From positions 1,435,501 through 1,499,500 of the forward strand of contig NC_088303.1 in the NCBI RefSeq assembly GCF_032854445.1: a stretch of 64,000 nucleotides of DNA, given 5' to 3'. Within the stretch, counting starts at the first letter, position 1. Every line of letters begins with the position of its first letter. Under the pieces are notes generated by a model. The model ran no database searches. It was given only the letters and a program-made list of their open reading frames with translations, and was not told where the DNA came from. Source of the stretch: Liolophura sinensis (lineage: Eukaryota; Mollusca; Polyplacophora; Chitonida; Chitonidae). The position numbers and the translations under genes were made by a program. This document shows, in pieces, positions 51,596 through 64,000 of this stretch.

Positions 51596-53510
51596 TGGTG
51601 CTGTTTAGTCTGACAGCGCCAAGTTAAGAGCGGCTGTCTCCAGTCACCATCAATCACCATGGTACATGCAGCATAGGTCTGACAGCGCCAAGTTAAGAAC
51701 GGTTGTCTCCAGTTACCATCAGTCACTATGGTGCATACAGCATAGGTCTGACAGCGCCAAGTTAAGAATAGTTGTCTCCAGTCATCGTCAGTCACCATGG
51801 GGCATACAGCATAGGTCTGACAGCGCCAAGTTAAGAACAGTTGTCTCCAGTTACCATCAGTCACCATGGTGCATACAGCATAGGTCTGACAGTGCCAAGT
51901 TAAGAATAGTTGTCTCCAGTCATCGTCAGTCACCATGGGGCATACAGCATAGGTCTGACAGCGCCAAGTTAAGAATGGTTGTCTCCAGTTACCATCAGTC
52001 ACCGTGGGGCATACAGCATAGGTCTGACAGTGCCAAGTTAAGAATGGTTGTTTCCAGTCGCCATCAGTCACCGTGGGGCATACAGCATAGGTCTAACAGT
52101 GCCAAGTTAAGAAGTATTTTCTCCAGTCACCATCAGTCACCATTGGGCTTACAGCATATGTCTGAAAGTGCCAAGTTAAGAAAGGTTGTATCCAATCACC
52201 ATCAGTCACCATGGGGCATACAGCATAGGTCTGACAGTGCCAAGTTAAGAAGGGTTGTCTCCAGTCACCATCAGTTACCATGGGGCATAAAGCATTGATC
52301 TTGCAGCGTTAAGTTAAGAACGGCTGTCTCCAGTCAGCGTCAGTCACCATGGTACATACAGCATAGGTCTGACAGCGCCAAGTTAAGAACGGTTGTCTCC
52401 AGTCACCATCAGTCACCATGGTGCGTACAGCATAGGCCTGGCAGTTATGAACGCTTGTCTCCAGTCATCGTCAGTCACCATTGGGCATACAGCATAGTTC
52501 TGACAGCGCCAAGTTAAGAAGGGTTGTCTCCATTCACCATGAGTAACCATGGGGCATACAGCATAGGTCTGACAGCGCCAAGTTAAGAATGGTTGTCTCC
52601 AGTCACCGTCAGTCATCATGGTGCATATAGCATAGGTCTGACAGCGCCAAGTTAAGAACGGTTGTCTCCAGTCACCATCAGTCACCATGGTGCGTATAGC
52701 ATAGGCCTGGCAGTTAAGAACGCTTGTCTCCAGTCATCGTCAGTCACCATGGGGCATACAGCATAGGTCTGACAGCTCCAAGTTGAGAATGGTTGTCTCC
52801 ATTCACCATGAGTAACCATGGGGCATACATCATAGGTCTGACAGTGCCAAGTTAAGAATGGTTGTCTCCAGTCACCATCAGTCATCATGGTGCATATAGC
52901 ATAGGTCTGACAGCGCCAAGTTAAGAACGGTTGTCTCCAGTCACCATCAGTCACCATGGTGCGTATAGCATAGGCCTGGCAGTTAAGAACGCTTGTCTCC
53001 AGTCATCGTCAGTCACCATGGGGCATACAGCATAGGTCTGACAGCTCCAAATTAAGAATGGTTGTCTCCAGTCACCATCAGTCACCATGGTGCGTATACC
53101 ATAGGTCTGACAGCGCCAAGTTAAGAACGGTTGTCTCCAGTCACCATCAGTCACCATGGTGCGTATAGCATAGGCCTGGCAGTTAAGAACGCTTGTCTCC
53201 AGTCATCGTCAGCCACCATGGGGCATACAGCATAGGTCTGACAGCTCCAAGTTAAGAATGGTTGTCTCCAGTCACCATCAGTCACCATGGTGCGTATAGC
53301 ATAGGCCTGGCAGTTAAGAAGGGTTGTCTCCAGTCATCGTCAGTCACCATGGGGCATATAGCATAGGTCTGACAGCGCAAAGTTAAGAAGGATTGTCTCC
53401 AGTCACCATCAGTCACTACGGTGCATCAAGCATAGGTTTGACTGAGCCAAGTTAAGAAGGGTAGTCTCCAGTCACCATCAGTCACCATCAGTCACCAGCA
53501 GATTGTACTA
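51596..53510. repeat. 69-bp minisatellite with a 269-bp higher-order unit
   Basis: About 28 copies of a 69-bp unit: GGTCTGACAGCGCCAAGTTA, AGAACGGTTGTCTCCAGTC, ACCATCAGTCACCATGG, GGCATACAGCATA. A shortened unit with GGCCTGGCAGTTAAGAACGC appears at 52435, 52704, 52973 and 53173. The first three are 269 bp apart, marking a four-monomer higher-order repeat. Since 69 is 23 codons, both strands are open for up to 210 codons (- strand motif TDGDWRQPFLTWRCQTYAVC). No start, splice or domain evidence supports a protein. Confidence 0.95.
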
Positions 53511-56329
53511 ACGAAGATGCTAGATGTGCTAAATTGCAACGACAGTAAACAAGGATTATAACGTTTTTGAATCGTGATTGACCGAGACATTTTTGTTCTT
53601 TACCTTGTACTTAGGTCCAGGTTTGGAAATCCTTGAATATACATCACAATCCAAGCAGGCTGGCTTCGCTGGTTAAACCTATTTGCTCCACCAATAACTC
53701 TTTCTATGATCGTGTTCGCGAAAAAGTTTATTGAGTAGGGCCTGAAACACCAATTAAATAAAGAAGCGAACACATGAAAACAAATCTTATTTCTCTCCTA
53801 ATATGTCACGTGGAACAATTTCAAGATGAACATTCACAAGTGTTGATATTTGTGCTTTATTCCTATGGCTTCACATATATAAAACTTGTTGAATATCGTG
53901 GAAAAGATATTCGCCTGTTGGAGGGCTCTATCAGTGAAGAAACTGGAACAATATTTGGGTGGGAAGGTCTAAACATACAAGTCATGTTCATTTTTGTTCA
54001 TTTGGTCATCCAATGAATATCTGGGCTATCATTATCTAAAAGAAATAGGTAACTGCTGGATACTGAAGACTCAATCTGATTAGTTCTTAAGAAAAATATG
54101 TTTAGATGTGTTGTGATGGATTTATTTATTAGTTTCCTTTACATTTAGGGTCGTGCTAAATATAACTGGATGGTGCGATTTAAGGTTTGAAGCAGCAGAG
54201 AGAGCCAAAGAAAAATCAACACACTCTGCCACTGACAAAAGTCATGACTCGATGTAATATGCGGTCTATACGCCTTTGCCATGCACAGGCCTAACATTGT
54301 ACATAATGGCCATATCTGGTCTGCTAGACATTCTACGTGCCCTCGGTTTTGCGCAAAGGAAAAAATGTCGATATGAATCGACTAGTTGTGGAGATCGCGA
54401 GTCCATTTTCAGTGCAGTTGACATTGTAACCGCTTCATATCTTGATCTACTTTGGAATTATCCAAGCATGTCTAACAGCGCTATCCGAATCTCCTCTCAC
54501 ACGATATCGTTAATTTCTGATGACGACGAACTTCGCTTAGCACATCCCGCCTAAACTGATTCCAGTTCCTTCAAACGATTTGGACAGACCAGTAATACGA
54601 TATGACATAAGTTTTTATGCGGGGAAAAAATCCGTTCCCGCTGATTGAATCAGTGTTCCCTGTTTGAGATGAAATTGCTGTGAGAGATTTACGGCAACGA
54701 TATAGAGAAATCAGCACAATGAACACAGATGGATGAGCTCAGCAATGCAGGCTGTTAAAGCTATCTTTTTATTCCGGCTACACCGAAATAGGGAATAAAG
54801 AAGAAAGAAAACTTAAACCAATGCTGTGAAAAGAATGTCAAGCAGCGCAACGTCATGCAGTACAAAATGCCAAATAACGGCTTGAAGACATCCCTGCATT
54901 CTGTGTTACCGGCTGATTTGTATATTGTTAATTAAGTGGGTCAAATGGAAACGTTACAGGCATGCATAACTATCTGGGGTATTTCGGGTTTGTAAGGATG
55001 GAAACTCGTTTAGTCTTTGATCAAATTTTCAAATGTGTAGCATAGTTTTCTTCATGTATTTTATGGAATACGATTGCGATTTTTAACAGTCAGTTGTTTT
55101 CAGAATTTTGTTAAATCAAATCATATTCATAGGCTTTTGTGAACACAAAACCAATCCATAAACAGAAGGACAGTAGCAGCCTCGTATGCCGAATCGGTCA
55201 CAAATGTCGAGATTACTTCTCCAGCCGTGCACACGGTTTACTCCAGGTCGAGAAGGTAATCTGAATCGTAATTCTAACATGTTAAGGGGCGTCCATTAAG
55301 GAAGGTTTTCCATGCAAGGCAAGCATATATAGAGATTACAAAACAGTTACAATGTTTACATCGTTTGATCATCAACTCAGAAGATCCATCTTTTCTTTTC
55401 TGCATAAATTACCACATGGCATGTGGTAACACAATCAACTTTTATAGCATTTTACAAAAGTAAACCCATGTAGACTGTGTACGTTTAAAAGGATGTGCTC
55501 AGCCAATGAAGATAGTTGTCAGTCGCATTAAAGGTACACTTTATGGTAACAGCAACAACATGGTCCATAAAGCACACCCCAGTATTCATACACTGGATAT
55601 TAAAAGTCTGGAAATAGTTGGTGAAGTATTTTCAGCTGAAGATCTTTCTTTTGATGATAACCCTAATTTTCAGTGTTGATTTTCTATAAGTTTCTTCAAA
55701 CGATAAAAATCATTTCATTTACAAGGCCTGTAGCACAAGGTCTATTCCCGCTTTGATGCCGGGTTAAAGGATCAATGAAGCCTGATTTTATAATCATCAC
55801 CGACACTTTTTGTGCTCCCAAGTTGTTCTGTTTTTTCCTCTGGTTTGTCACAATTCTGATTTCTGTGGCGCCACCTTAGCAACACGGTATTACATGTGAT
55901 TTCGCAAGTCACAAGCATCTTCAGCTCTCAAAAAATCTAGTTGTGTCCCTGTGTGTTTGTGTATGCATGCCCCCACATAGATTACATCAAGATGCAGTCT
56001 TCCAATCTCTTCTTTGAATACACCTGCATGTATTCCTTCCAAACCTGAACTCTAGTGTTATTTCTGCGCATATCATTTGGACACCATTTCACAGAGAACA
56101 GAAGTCATGAAAGGCTTACAGAACAACAGAGAGCTTATTAAATAGCTTTACATCACACCAGCGCGTACCTCTTCTATATTCAAAACTCTAATGATTGGTC
56201 TCTTTCATAGACAGAAACAACAACGAACAAGTCTTATTGCGAGTAAGCCAAACCACATTTGCTCTAATCAGTTATTTATTAAAGAAGCTGTTGATTTGAA
56301 AACTGCATTTCAAGATTTTCGACCTGACC
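53511..56329. other. Intergenic region
   Basis: Unique sequence with a short SINE-tail-like stretch at 53731-53765 (GAGTAGGGCCTGAAACACCA then ATTAAATAAA). ORFs at 53774-54016 (80 codons) and 54276-54554 (92 codons) have no recognisable domain, splice context or family match and are not called. Confidence 0.6.
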
Positions 56330-56690
56330 ACAGTCCGTCAAAGGGAAACACCACTATTGTGGGACATTTCAGTGTTTTCAACCTGACCACAATACGTCAA
56401 AGGCAAGCACCATACTTGTGGGACATTTCAGCGTTTTCAATCTGACAACAGTCCGTCAAAAGGAAACGCCACTATTGTAGGACATTTCAGTGTTTTCAAC
56501 CTGACAACAGTCCGTCAAAAGGAAACACCACTATTGTAGGATATTTCAGTGTTTTTAACCTGACAACAGTCAGTCAAAGGGAAACACCGCTATTGTAGGA
56601 CATTTCGGCCTTTCAACCTGACAACAGTCCGTCAAAAGAAAACGCCACTATTGTAGGACATTTCAGCGTTTTCAACCTAACAACAGACCC
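56330..56690. repeat. About 59-bp tandem repeat
   Basis: Six copies of GACATTTCAGTGTTTTCAAC, CTGACAACAGTCCGTCAAA, AGGAAACACCACTATTGTAG. Substitutions are scattered and the first two copies are the most diverged. Confidence 0.92.
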
Positions 56691-56834
56691 TTTGCTCCAT
56701 GAAATAAGGTAACTATTCTTCTTATTGACTGAGTTCGGTTCTTTAAATAGGTGGTTACAAAGGACCCATCATACACAAAAGTCAACCTTAGTGGTTCGAA
56801 CCGCCCAGAAAAGGTCAGTTTTTGCTTTTGGCGT

Positions 56835-58105
56835 TGCGCAAGTCGCATAATGGAGCTGACATGACCTCTAAACTGTCTGGGTGCACAAGTAGCGTAATGG
56901 AGCTGACATGACATCTAAACTGCCTGGCTGCACAAGTCGCATAACGGAGTTAACCTGGCTTCCAAACTGTCTGGCTGCACAACTAACGTTAGGGAGCTGA
57001 TATGACATGCAAAGTGTCTGGCTGTACAAGTAGCGTAATGGAGCTGACATGACATCCAAATTTTCTTGCTGCACAAGTCGCATAATGGAGCTGACATGAC
57101 ATCCAAACTGTCTGGCTGCACAAGTCGCATAATGGAGCTGACATGACATCCAAACTGTCTGGCTGCACAAGTCGCATAATGGAGCTGACATGACATTCAA
57201 ACTGTCTGGCTGCACAAGTCGCATAATGGAGCTGACATGACATTCAAACTGTCTGGCTGCATAAGTAGCGTAATGGAGCTGACATGACATCCAAATTGCC
57301 TGGCTGCACAAGTCGCATAATGGAGCTGACATGACATCCAAACTGTCTGGCTGCACAACTAACGTTAGGGAGCTGATATGACATCTAAACTGTCTGGCTG
57401 TACAAGTAGCGTAATGGAGCTGACATGACATCCAAATTTTCTTGCTGCACAAGTCGCATAATGGAGCTGACATGACATCCAAACTGTCTGGCTGCACAAG
57501 TCGCATAATGGAGCTGACATGACATCCAAACTGTCTGGCTGCACAATTAGCGTTATGGAACTGACATGACATCCAAACTGTCTGGCTACACAAGTGGCAT
57601 AATAGAGCTAACATGACATCCATACTGTCTGGCTGCACAACTAGGGTTATGGGGCTGACATGACATCCAAATTGCCTGGCTGCACAACTAGCGTTATTGA
57701 GCTGACATGACATCCAAACTGTCTGGCTGTACAAGTCGCATGACATCCAAACTACCTGGCTGTACAAGTCGCGTAATGGAGCTGACACACGTCGCGTAAT
57801 GGAGCTGACATGACATCCACACTACCTGGCTGCCCAAGTAGCGTAATGGTGCAGACATGACATCCAAACCACCTGGCTGCACAAGTTGCATAATGGAGCT
57901 GACATGACATCCAAATTGTCTGGCTGCACAAGTAGAGTAACGGAGCTGACATGACATCCACACTACCTGGCTGCACCAGTAGCGTGATGGAGCTGACACA
58001 CGTCGCGTAATGGAGCTGACATGACATCCACACTACCTGGCTGCCCAAGTAGCGTAATGGTGCTGACATGACATCCAAACCACCTTGCTGCACAAGTTGC
58101 ACAGT
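56835..58105. repeat. 47-bp minisatellite
   Basis: About 27 copies of CATAATGGAGCTGACATGAC then ATCCAAACTGTCTGGCTGCA then CAAGTCG. Truncated units occur at 57730-57800. A longer block (ACACGTCGCGTAATGGAGC ... CTACCTGGCTGCCCAAGTAG) is duplicated at 57785 and 57995. The - strand stays open for 306 codons although the unit is not a multiple of three, because no frame of the unit contains a stop; I regard that as accidental. Confidence 0.95.
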
Positions 58106-58324
58106 TACAAACGTAAGCATCACCATGGACTGCTCTTTACAGCGTAATGAGTCAAGGCGTTGTTTGTGTGATATATCTATACCTATAGGTATTTGTGACA
58201 CAACCGTGTAAAGATTGCTATTGAATGACAATGCGCGCTCTTGGCTCCAAACCGTGCATGCGTGTTGGAATCCTATAGCTTTTCTTCACTGTGGTAATGT
58301 TTGCGTCAGAGTATTTTATGGACG

Positions 58325-58455
58325 CCAAACTACCCGGCACTACTAGCGGATGGTCATGGATGTTCCCCGGACTCTGCCTGGTTTCCTCCCACAATAGTGC
58401 CGTCGTATCCTTGAGGACATCCTTGAGGATGGTATAAGCACTAGTCAAATAAATA
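58325..58455 (+). mobile_element. SINE fragment, + orientation
   Basis: Contains GGATGGTCATGGATGTTCCC, CTCTGCCTGGTTTCCTCCCA, GTGCCGTCGTATCC and a tail TAGTCAAATAAATAAATCA, the same body and tail order as the SINE at 43083-43277 in reverse. The head is missing. Confidence 0.75.
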
Positions 58456-59430
58456 AATCAACCTGCCATTACTTTACCTCAAAGAATAACCCCATATTAC
58501 CATGATCTTTCGGAGAATTTGTTATGTCTTTCATTTGCTAAATGTCGGTTGCATATCCAGATTTGCGGTGTATTCGGTAAACCCCAAAGATGTCGGTTTA
58601 CCCAAAGATATGTTACCATCTATAGTTCACGGCCTCCGAAATCCGAAAAATGATTTACCACAAGGTTTGAGAGAGACTTCTTGGGGAATAAGTTATAAAC
58701 AAAATGTAAAAAGCACTTCACGAATGACGACATGAAAATTCCTAACTCCGCAAAATTACCAGTTACTCATTTTATGTCACCTCTAACAGTCACCAGTTCG
58801 AGAAAACGCGGGGAGTACTTGAACATGTGTTTAGTTCTATAATCCTGAATGTTGAAAGGTCGATACGGATCATAAAAACATCTGAGAGGTAAGGTATAAA
58901 TGTCTTTACACAGGACTTCCATTCCACAGATGTGCTTTTGGCGCCCGCAGCTCACTGCGTCTGGATATCTACTCATTCAGCTGCATCAGTCGAAGACTCT
59001 TTTCATGTTCAATCATGTCAGATCTGGATCAATGTCTTTTGTTCAAATGCTCACTTCCCTCCGTAATCTTGTCATTCAACGACCTCGTATTCTTCCCCTT
59101 ATTCAGTTAATACTCGTTTGGCCTTTCCCTCCGTCCTCTCTTTGCCACGTGCTCATGGAGTCTACACTAATAGACCAGGTGCAGTCGCAAGCGCATCGAT
59201 ATAATCTTATTGTATCAATTGCGGATCTGCTGTCGGAACCAGCCCTTGTGTCATTTATCTCAGACGATTACACATGCGCTCTGGGTTAGATCCACTTGTT
59301 GGTCTCTTACATTTTCCAGAAGATGAACACTCTCCTTTGATAACGGAACCGTCAACTGCGCATAGAATTGGTCCATGAGCTGGATTTCGCCAATCTAATT
59401 GCTCAGGAGGATATGGAAGTCGGACAAGGC
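58456..59430. other. Intergenic region
   Basis: Unique sequence with overlapping ORFs on both strands at 58767-59289 (69 codons antisense, 129 codons sense). Neither has a domain that I recognise. The antisense one has several Cys and aromatic residues and could be a diverged exon, but no clear splice sites flank it. Confidence 0.5.
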
Positions 59431-59740
59431 CATCGGAGATGGCTCAGAGTGATGGCACGATGATGCGAAACGATGGCACGATGGCAAGAAGCCATAAGAC
59501 AATAGCACGAAGCATGACGGCTACACAGTGCTAGCATCGTACCATCGCTTCATGCCATCATGTCATCGCTTCGTTCCATCGTGCAATCGTTTCTCGTTAT
59601 CATGCCATCGCTCGACATCATCGTACCATCGCTTCATGCCATCATGTCATCGCTTCGTTCCATCGTGCATTCTGGTCATCTTGCCATCGCTCAACATCAT
59701 CGTGCCATGGCTTTGTACCATCGTTTGATGCCTTTTCCGG
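59430..59740. repeat. CATCG-rich 84-bp duplication with inverted partner
   Basis: Two copies of an 84-bp unit start at 59535 and 59619 (CATCGTACCATCGCTTCATG and onwards), followed by a third partial copy. The unit is itself made of CCATCG steps. Just to the left (59450-59515) lie GATGGCACGATGATGCG and ACGATGGCACGATGGCAAG, which are complementary to it, so the locus can fold into a hairpin. Confidence 0.85.
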
Positions 59741-59954
59741 GCTAGGAGGCTAATCGCGGTATGAACACCCATTATGTAAACCAGTTCTGACAGACTCACC
59801 AGCCCTCGGTGTAACGGTTTATTGTATATGAGTCGTGTACGCTAGATGTCAACGGGGATCATGTCTTTGAACTTCCTTCGTGCTTTTCTATTATGGGTGG
59901 AGATAAATTACATGAGGGTATACGTAACTGTCCATTTCTGTTCTTCTATAATAC

Positions 59955-60090
59955 TTCTTTTACTTATTTGATAGGTGCTTTACGCCTTACTCAACAATAT
60001 TTCGAATAAACAACGGCGGCCAGCATTATGGTGGGAGGAAACCGGGCAGAGCCGGGGGAAACCCACGACTATCCGCAGGTTGATGCAAGT
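59955..60090 (-). mobile_element. SINE fragment, - orientation
   Basis: TTGATAGGTGCTTTACGCC, CGGCGGCCAGCATTATGGTG, GGAGGAAACCGGGCAGAGCC and CCCACGACTATCCGCAGGTT match the body of the SINE at 43083-43277. The tRNA-like head is missing, as in the other copies, and no target duplication was found. Confidence 0.8.
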
Positions 60091-62265
60091 CATGCTTCAT
60101 AGATTCTCCACATGACGAATGTTATCGAATGCTAAGTGTGGGTATCGATTGTACATGGAGAGTGTTCTCACTCGTACATTTCAAATCAGATTCTTCTTTC
60201 GTGTCCGAAGCATAAATACTTAAACTCCAAAATATTGCCATAAACCGGTTGTACAACCATAATTGGTGTAATTTACATAAACGCCATAATTTACGCCAAC
60301 AATAAAATAACCGCGGATGAAGTGAAAGCTCCAAGACAGATAAAACACCATCTTTACAAATCGTATTTTATTAAGGAACCTTGTAAAAGATAAATTCGTG
60401 TTAAAACAATTTTTAGGAGAAGGTTTTTTATGGACTGTAATAAAACAGGTGAAACCAAATGGTTGCCTAGCGAAGCCTAACGCCCTTAAAATCACCTAAT
60501 GTACCGAATCCAGCCGAATGATTGTTTTCCAGAAGCAAAGCTTGGCGATAATGATAACATTGTACCGATTTCAGCTTCCATCTGGAGTTAACCAACCAAG
60601 AGGGGTTGATCGTGAAAACTATTTGTTTTAATTTTATGGTTTCATCGAAAATACCAGCAGGTTTTTCTATGTCAATACGTCCCATTCTCACCAACCGAGC
60701 TCTGTCATATGTATTCGGTTGATTTAGAAGTACTGCGCAAAATAACAAAACAAAAAAAGAGAAATTATTGAAAATAATGCTACTTAAGACTAAATTTCTA
60801 GGGTTCAGAGTGTGTATATATGTACGTATATGTATTATATATGCAATGTGGATTCTGGTCGTCTTTTTCTGCCTCTCGTGGGTGACATATGCGTGACGTC
60901 ATACGTATATGAGTTTTTAAGTCACCGGGGTGTTACATGCGTTCATTTCGACAGAAGACGGCGACTGGGAGAAGTTATCAGTTCTCGCTGGATGTTTAAT
61001 TTCCCCCCTCATCCCCTAGTTCACCACCTTCGAAGGGATATGCACTGTGCATTTAAACACCATTTGTATGTGTGTGCAAAGAGTTAAGTTCGTTCCCCTC
61101 TCCTTTGCTACTTACGCACTGAGATAAGCGTGCGAGCCAAACAAATCGTCACTTCACTGAAATAGCCTTTTCCAACAAACCAATCTTGTTGTGGTTTTCT
61201 CAGTAACAAACTAAACAAAGCTGTTGCTTCTGAACTAAATTTTCACTGTCTTAAATGCGATTTTTAGATAATCTAAAGGCAATTGGATGGACACCAAAAC
61301 ATTTATTAACCTGTTCCAACTCAGTGTTATTTGCTATCAGCACACTATTTCAGAGAGTACAATTTATCTCAGCTCAGTTTTATCTAATCAGGTCAACGCG
61401 TGGCGATTTACACAACCACGGAGATTATCGATTAGATTAGTCAGCTCGAGGCGATCCTCTCACAAAGTTTATTCTCGAATCCAAATGAATCTCAAGGGGA
61501 ATCTTATACATCTTCTGCTGCAATCTCCGTTGTTCCGTATTTTTAAAACATGGCTGTATTTTTTACACCGATCCAAACGCCCTGGAGAAGTAAGGGAATT
61601 GCTGATGCTAGCAACGTAAACGAGATTAAAGGAAAAAAAGTCATCAATTAACCGATCAAACTTTTTTATATATCCTTACCGAAATCGCCCCGTGATGTGG
61701 ATGCCCTTTTCCCTGTTATGTAATGTATGGGTACAAAAACAACCTGGTACGACTTTACACGCCTGACATACAAATCTATCACCTCTGTACAAATTAGGGC
61801 TATATTCTGACTAATGATTACGCCGTGAGGGCAAATGTATAGGTGAGCCATTGTCCTCCTGTAACTTGAATATTCTATCAGTGTCAGAAGAATGTTGAGA
61901 CGAATGTAGATCTTATTTATCACATCAGTCTTCAATTATTTTAACTAAATCCTCAAGTCAAGTCTAGTTTCTGCATGCAGAGCCTTTTCTCCCTGGTTTA
62001 CAAGACTAACGATCGTACTACAGATAAAACCAAGAATCGAATTACATTGCAGGATGATACAAGGGATGATTTAGCATTTCATTTCGTATTTAACGTCGCT
62101 ATTAACTTACAGGGCTCTCGTCATTACTTCTTCAGCTCATAAACCTTTTCCGCGCACTGTGACGTTCTTGTGGTTCACGTCGGTTGTCTTGGATAAATTT
62201 ACATAAAGGAAGGATCCTGTTTGTGAAACATTACATCGCGGACTGTCCCGGACTTGCGCTAATAG
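60091..62265. other. Intergenic region
   Basis: Unique AT-rich sequence with scattered ORFs of 60-110 codons and no recognisable domain. A perfect CRE octamer TGACGTCA lies at 60894, which may be chance. Confidence 0.6.
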
Positions 62266-62765
62266 TGAACATATTCAACGCAGCTGGTGATCCCTTGATG
62301 ACAAACTTCCTTGGTACACCCCTGACTGTCTCGGACTTCCTCGGCACATCTCTGACTGCCTCGGACTTCCTCAGCACATCCCTAGCTGTCTCGGACTCCC
62401 TCCATACATCTCTGACTGTCTCGGACTTCCTCGACACATCCCTGACTGTCTCCGACTTCCTCAGCACATCCCTGACTGTCTCGTACTTCCTCGGCACTTT
62501 CCTGACTGTCTCGGACTTGCGCTGATCGTGAACACATTCAACACAGCTGGTGATCTCCTGATGACAAACTTCCTCGGCACACCCCTGACTGTCGCGAACT
62601 TCCTCGGCACATCCCTGACTTTCTCGGACTTCTTCAGCACATCCCTGACTGTCTCGGACTTCCTCCGCACATCTCTGACTGTCTCGGACTTCCTCCGCAC
62701 ATCCCTGACTGGCTCGTACTTCCTCCGCACATCCCTGACTGGCTCGGACTTCCTCCACACATATA
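62266..62765. repeat. 30-bp minisatellite in two blocks of about 261 bp
   Basis: About 16 copies of TCGGACTTCCTCGGCACATC then CCTGACTGTC. A longer leader (GTGAACAYATTCAACRCAGC, TGGTGAT, TGATGACAAACTTCCT) precedes each block at about 62265 and 62527, so the whole leader-plus-array was duplicated. The 30-bp unit equals ten codons, and both strands remain open (sense LTVSDFLGTS, antisense about 175 codons). Confidence 0.93.
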
Positions 62766-64000
62766 AAAGTTGTAACTGAAGTCCAATTCGATGATTTCGC
62801 CTCAGAAGTCGACAGCCCTGGTGTTTAAGATTAGTATAAAGTACATAATATTATACAGTGGTAAACACCGGACACGGGAAGGACATTTAGCTATTGTTCC
62901 CATTTTGCTGCATATTCAATAATCACAAGATCAGTTTCCAAACCAACCTTCAACACAATCCACCAAAAAGCTAAGAAAATATGTAAAGTGCAAAATCAAG
63001 ACAGGATCATGTAAAGAGAAACAATCAACATGCAGTTTTCAGCGATGATGGAAAGACGCAGGGAATATTCTACAGGCAATAGAGTGAAATCAGTATTTAA
63101 ACCTCGTGAGTATTTATTCTTAAATTTAAAACATATAGAGTGAAGTCATTTGATATAGAGTGAAGTCATTTTGGAATATCCTTGACACACTAGTTTTGCA
63201 TATTTTATTGACATCAGCATCTGGGATCTAACAAATTCTGCAAGACGAGATGTATGCATACGTCATACGTAGGGCACTTCCGTGTATAACTATTAACGTT
63301 AAGATAATTTACAACAACAGAGTTAAAACTATCCCTCTTGACGTAAATTCGAGGCGTCAGGAAAACACCCAGGTCTTTGTATTAGTACAAGTACAGGTAA
63401 GATGTACCTGTAATTCTTCGTGGTAGATATTTATATAAAGTTATCAGGTCATCGATACACCGTCTAGTGAATGAGAAAGATCGAGTCTGATGAATATTAC
63501 TCTTTAGCACATTATGCATATGGTCGTATCCATAAAATCTTGCAAAAGCGGTGTTTCCCCGAATTTTACATGGATGTTGCTAACAAGAATGTCAACTCAA
63601 CTCAATGAACAACACAACATCCGACGAATGGTAACCTCTGTCTGTGGTGGAATGGAAGAAGGCTGTGATATTTTGTTGATAGGCTGTGATATTTTGTTAC
63701 TGTAGCGGTGACCACTCAGTAAACGCCGAAACAATAAATAATGAGTTCTTAAGATTCTATGTATAGCTGACGTCTGAAATAATTTGCTATTCCACAACAA
63801 TATTTTTTAAGTACATGATTTACATTTCTTGTAGTGCCTTCGTTAAGAGAGTATGTGCAAGTCTGGTGGCTTGGTGTAATGTTAAACCACTCTGATATTC
63901 TAGGTTAATGTCTCTGGCTGCACTCTGTAATATTGGTTTGGCTGATTTACATAAACAGATAAGGCTCAAACTGTCCAGCAAAACATTTAGCAAATTTTGT
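62766..64000. other. Intergenic region at right edge
   Basis: Unique AT-rich sequence. Only small direct repeats such as GGCTGTGATATTTTGTT (63661 and 63682) and ATAGAGTGAAGTCATTT (63136 and 63154) are seen. No gene is recognised. Confidence 0.6.

Noticed and set aside
51592-52298. Opposing 159- and 210-codon ORFs in the 69-bp array
   Set aside because: Both strands are open at once, which indicates unit composition rather than selection; no domain was recognised.
53774-54554. ORFs of 80 and 92 codons
   Set aside because: No similarity that I can name, no signal peptide, no flanking exons in matching phase.
56868-57788. 306-codon antisense ORF in the 47-bp array
   Set aside because: The 47-bp period shifts frame at each unit, so an encoded repeat protein would not keep a motif in register by design. 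The openness reflects a lack of stops in all three frames of the unit.
58767-59289. Overlapping 69- and 129-codon ORFs
   Set aside because: No recognisable domain or splice context on either strand; length is within chance for unique sequence.
62184-62760. ORFs of 113 and 175 codons with LTVSDFLGTS-type repeats
   Set aside because: A 30-bp unit without stops gives open frames on both strands. No splice or domain evidence.

Overview
This is animal nuclear DNA, AT-rich and dominated by repeats. It most likely comes from a mollusc or a related lophotrochozoan. The reasons are an IMPACT/YIH1-family gene and a secreted EGF-domain gene, both split by canonical GT-AG introns; a short-LTR Ty3/Gypsy element of the Mag/Steamer-like type; and several tRNA-derived SINE copies of a kind I associate with bivalve genomes. 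The species call is inference. No bacterial genes, CRISPR arrays or operons are present.

Layout. Positions 1-29210 hold the 3' half of an IMPACT-like gene on the + strand. Five coding exons (9028-9122, 22865-22938, 24886-24979, 25445-25579, 29172-29210) join in consistent phase and end in a stop codon. The N-terminal RWD part lies to the left of the window. The introns are swollen by minisatellites: a 45-bp array (1-9050), a 41-bp array of about 13.4 kb (9135-22560), a 52-bp array (23563-24890) and a 90-bp array (25521-28578). Three of the four contain a splice junction of the host gene in every unit: acceptor plus exon start (45 bp), acceptor (52 bp), and exon end plus donor (90 bp). This is the most unusual property of the window.

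Positions 29951-34698 are a decayed LTR retrotransposon on the - strand (gag, protease, RT, RNase H, integrase, two LTRs of about 170 bp). Positions 36823-38690 hold a second, LTR-less Gypsy pol relic on the + strand, preceded by an inverted repeat. Positions 38690-41985 carry little recognisable. Positions 41986-43082 are a 25-bp array whose right edge is interrupted by a SINE with a perfect 13-bp target duplication.

Positions 43943-49678 hold a complete nine-exon gene, not found as a single ORF. It has a signal-peptide exon, seven microexons arranged as cassettes A-B-C, A-B-C, A (each ending at or near Lys-Arg-Gln), and a terminal exon with one EGF-like domain. A poly(A) signal follows at 49780. 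The reading phase closes across all eight introns, giving about 143 residues. It looks like a secreted precursor with repeated dibasic cleavage sites.

The rest (49800-64000) is mainly intergenic, with more minisatellites (69 bp at 51600-53510, about 59 bp at 56330-56690, 47 bp at 56835-58105, 84 bp at 59535-59730, 30 bp at 62270-62765) and SINE fragments. Long ORFs inside the tandem arrays are by-products of stop-poor repeat units and are not called as genes.
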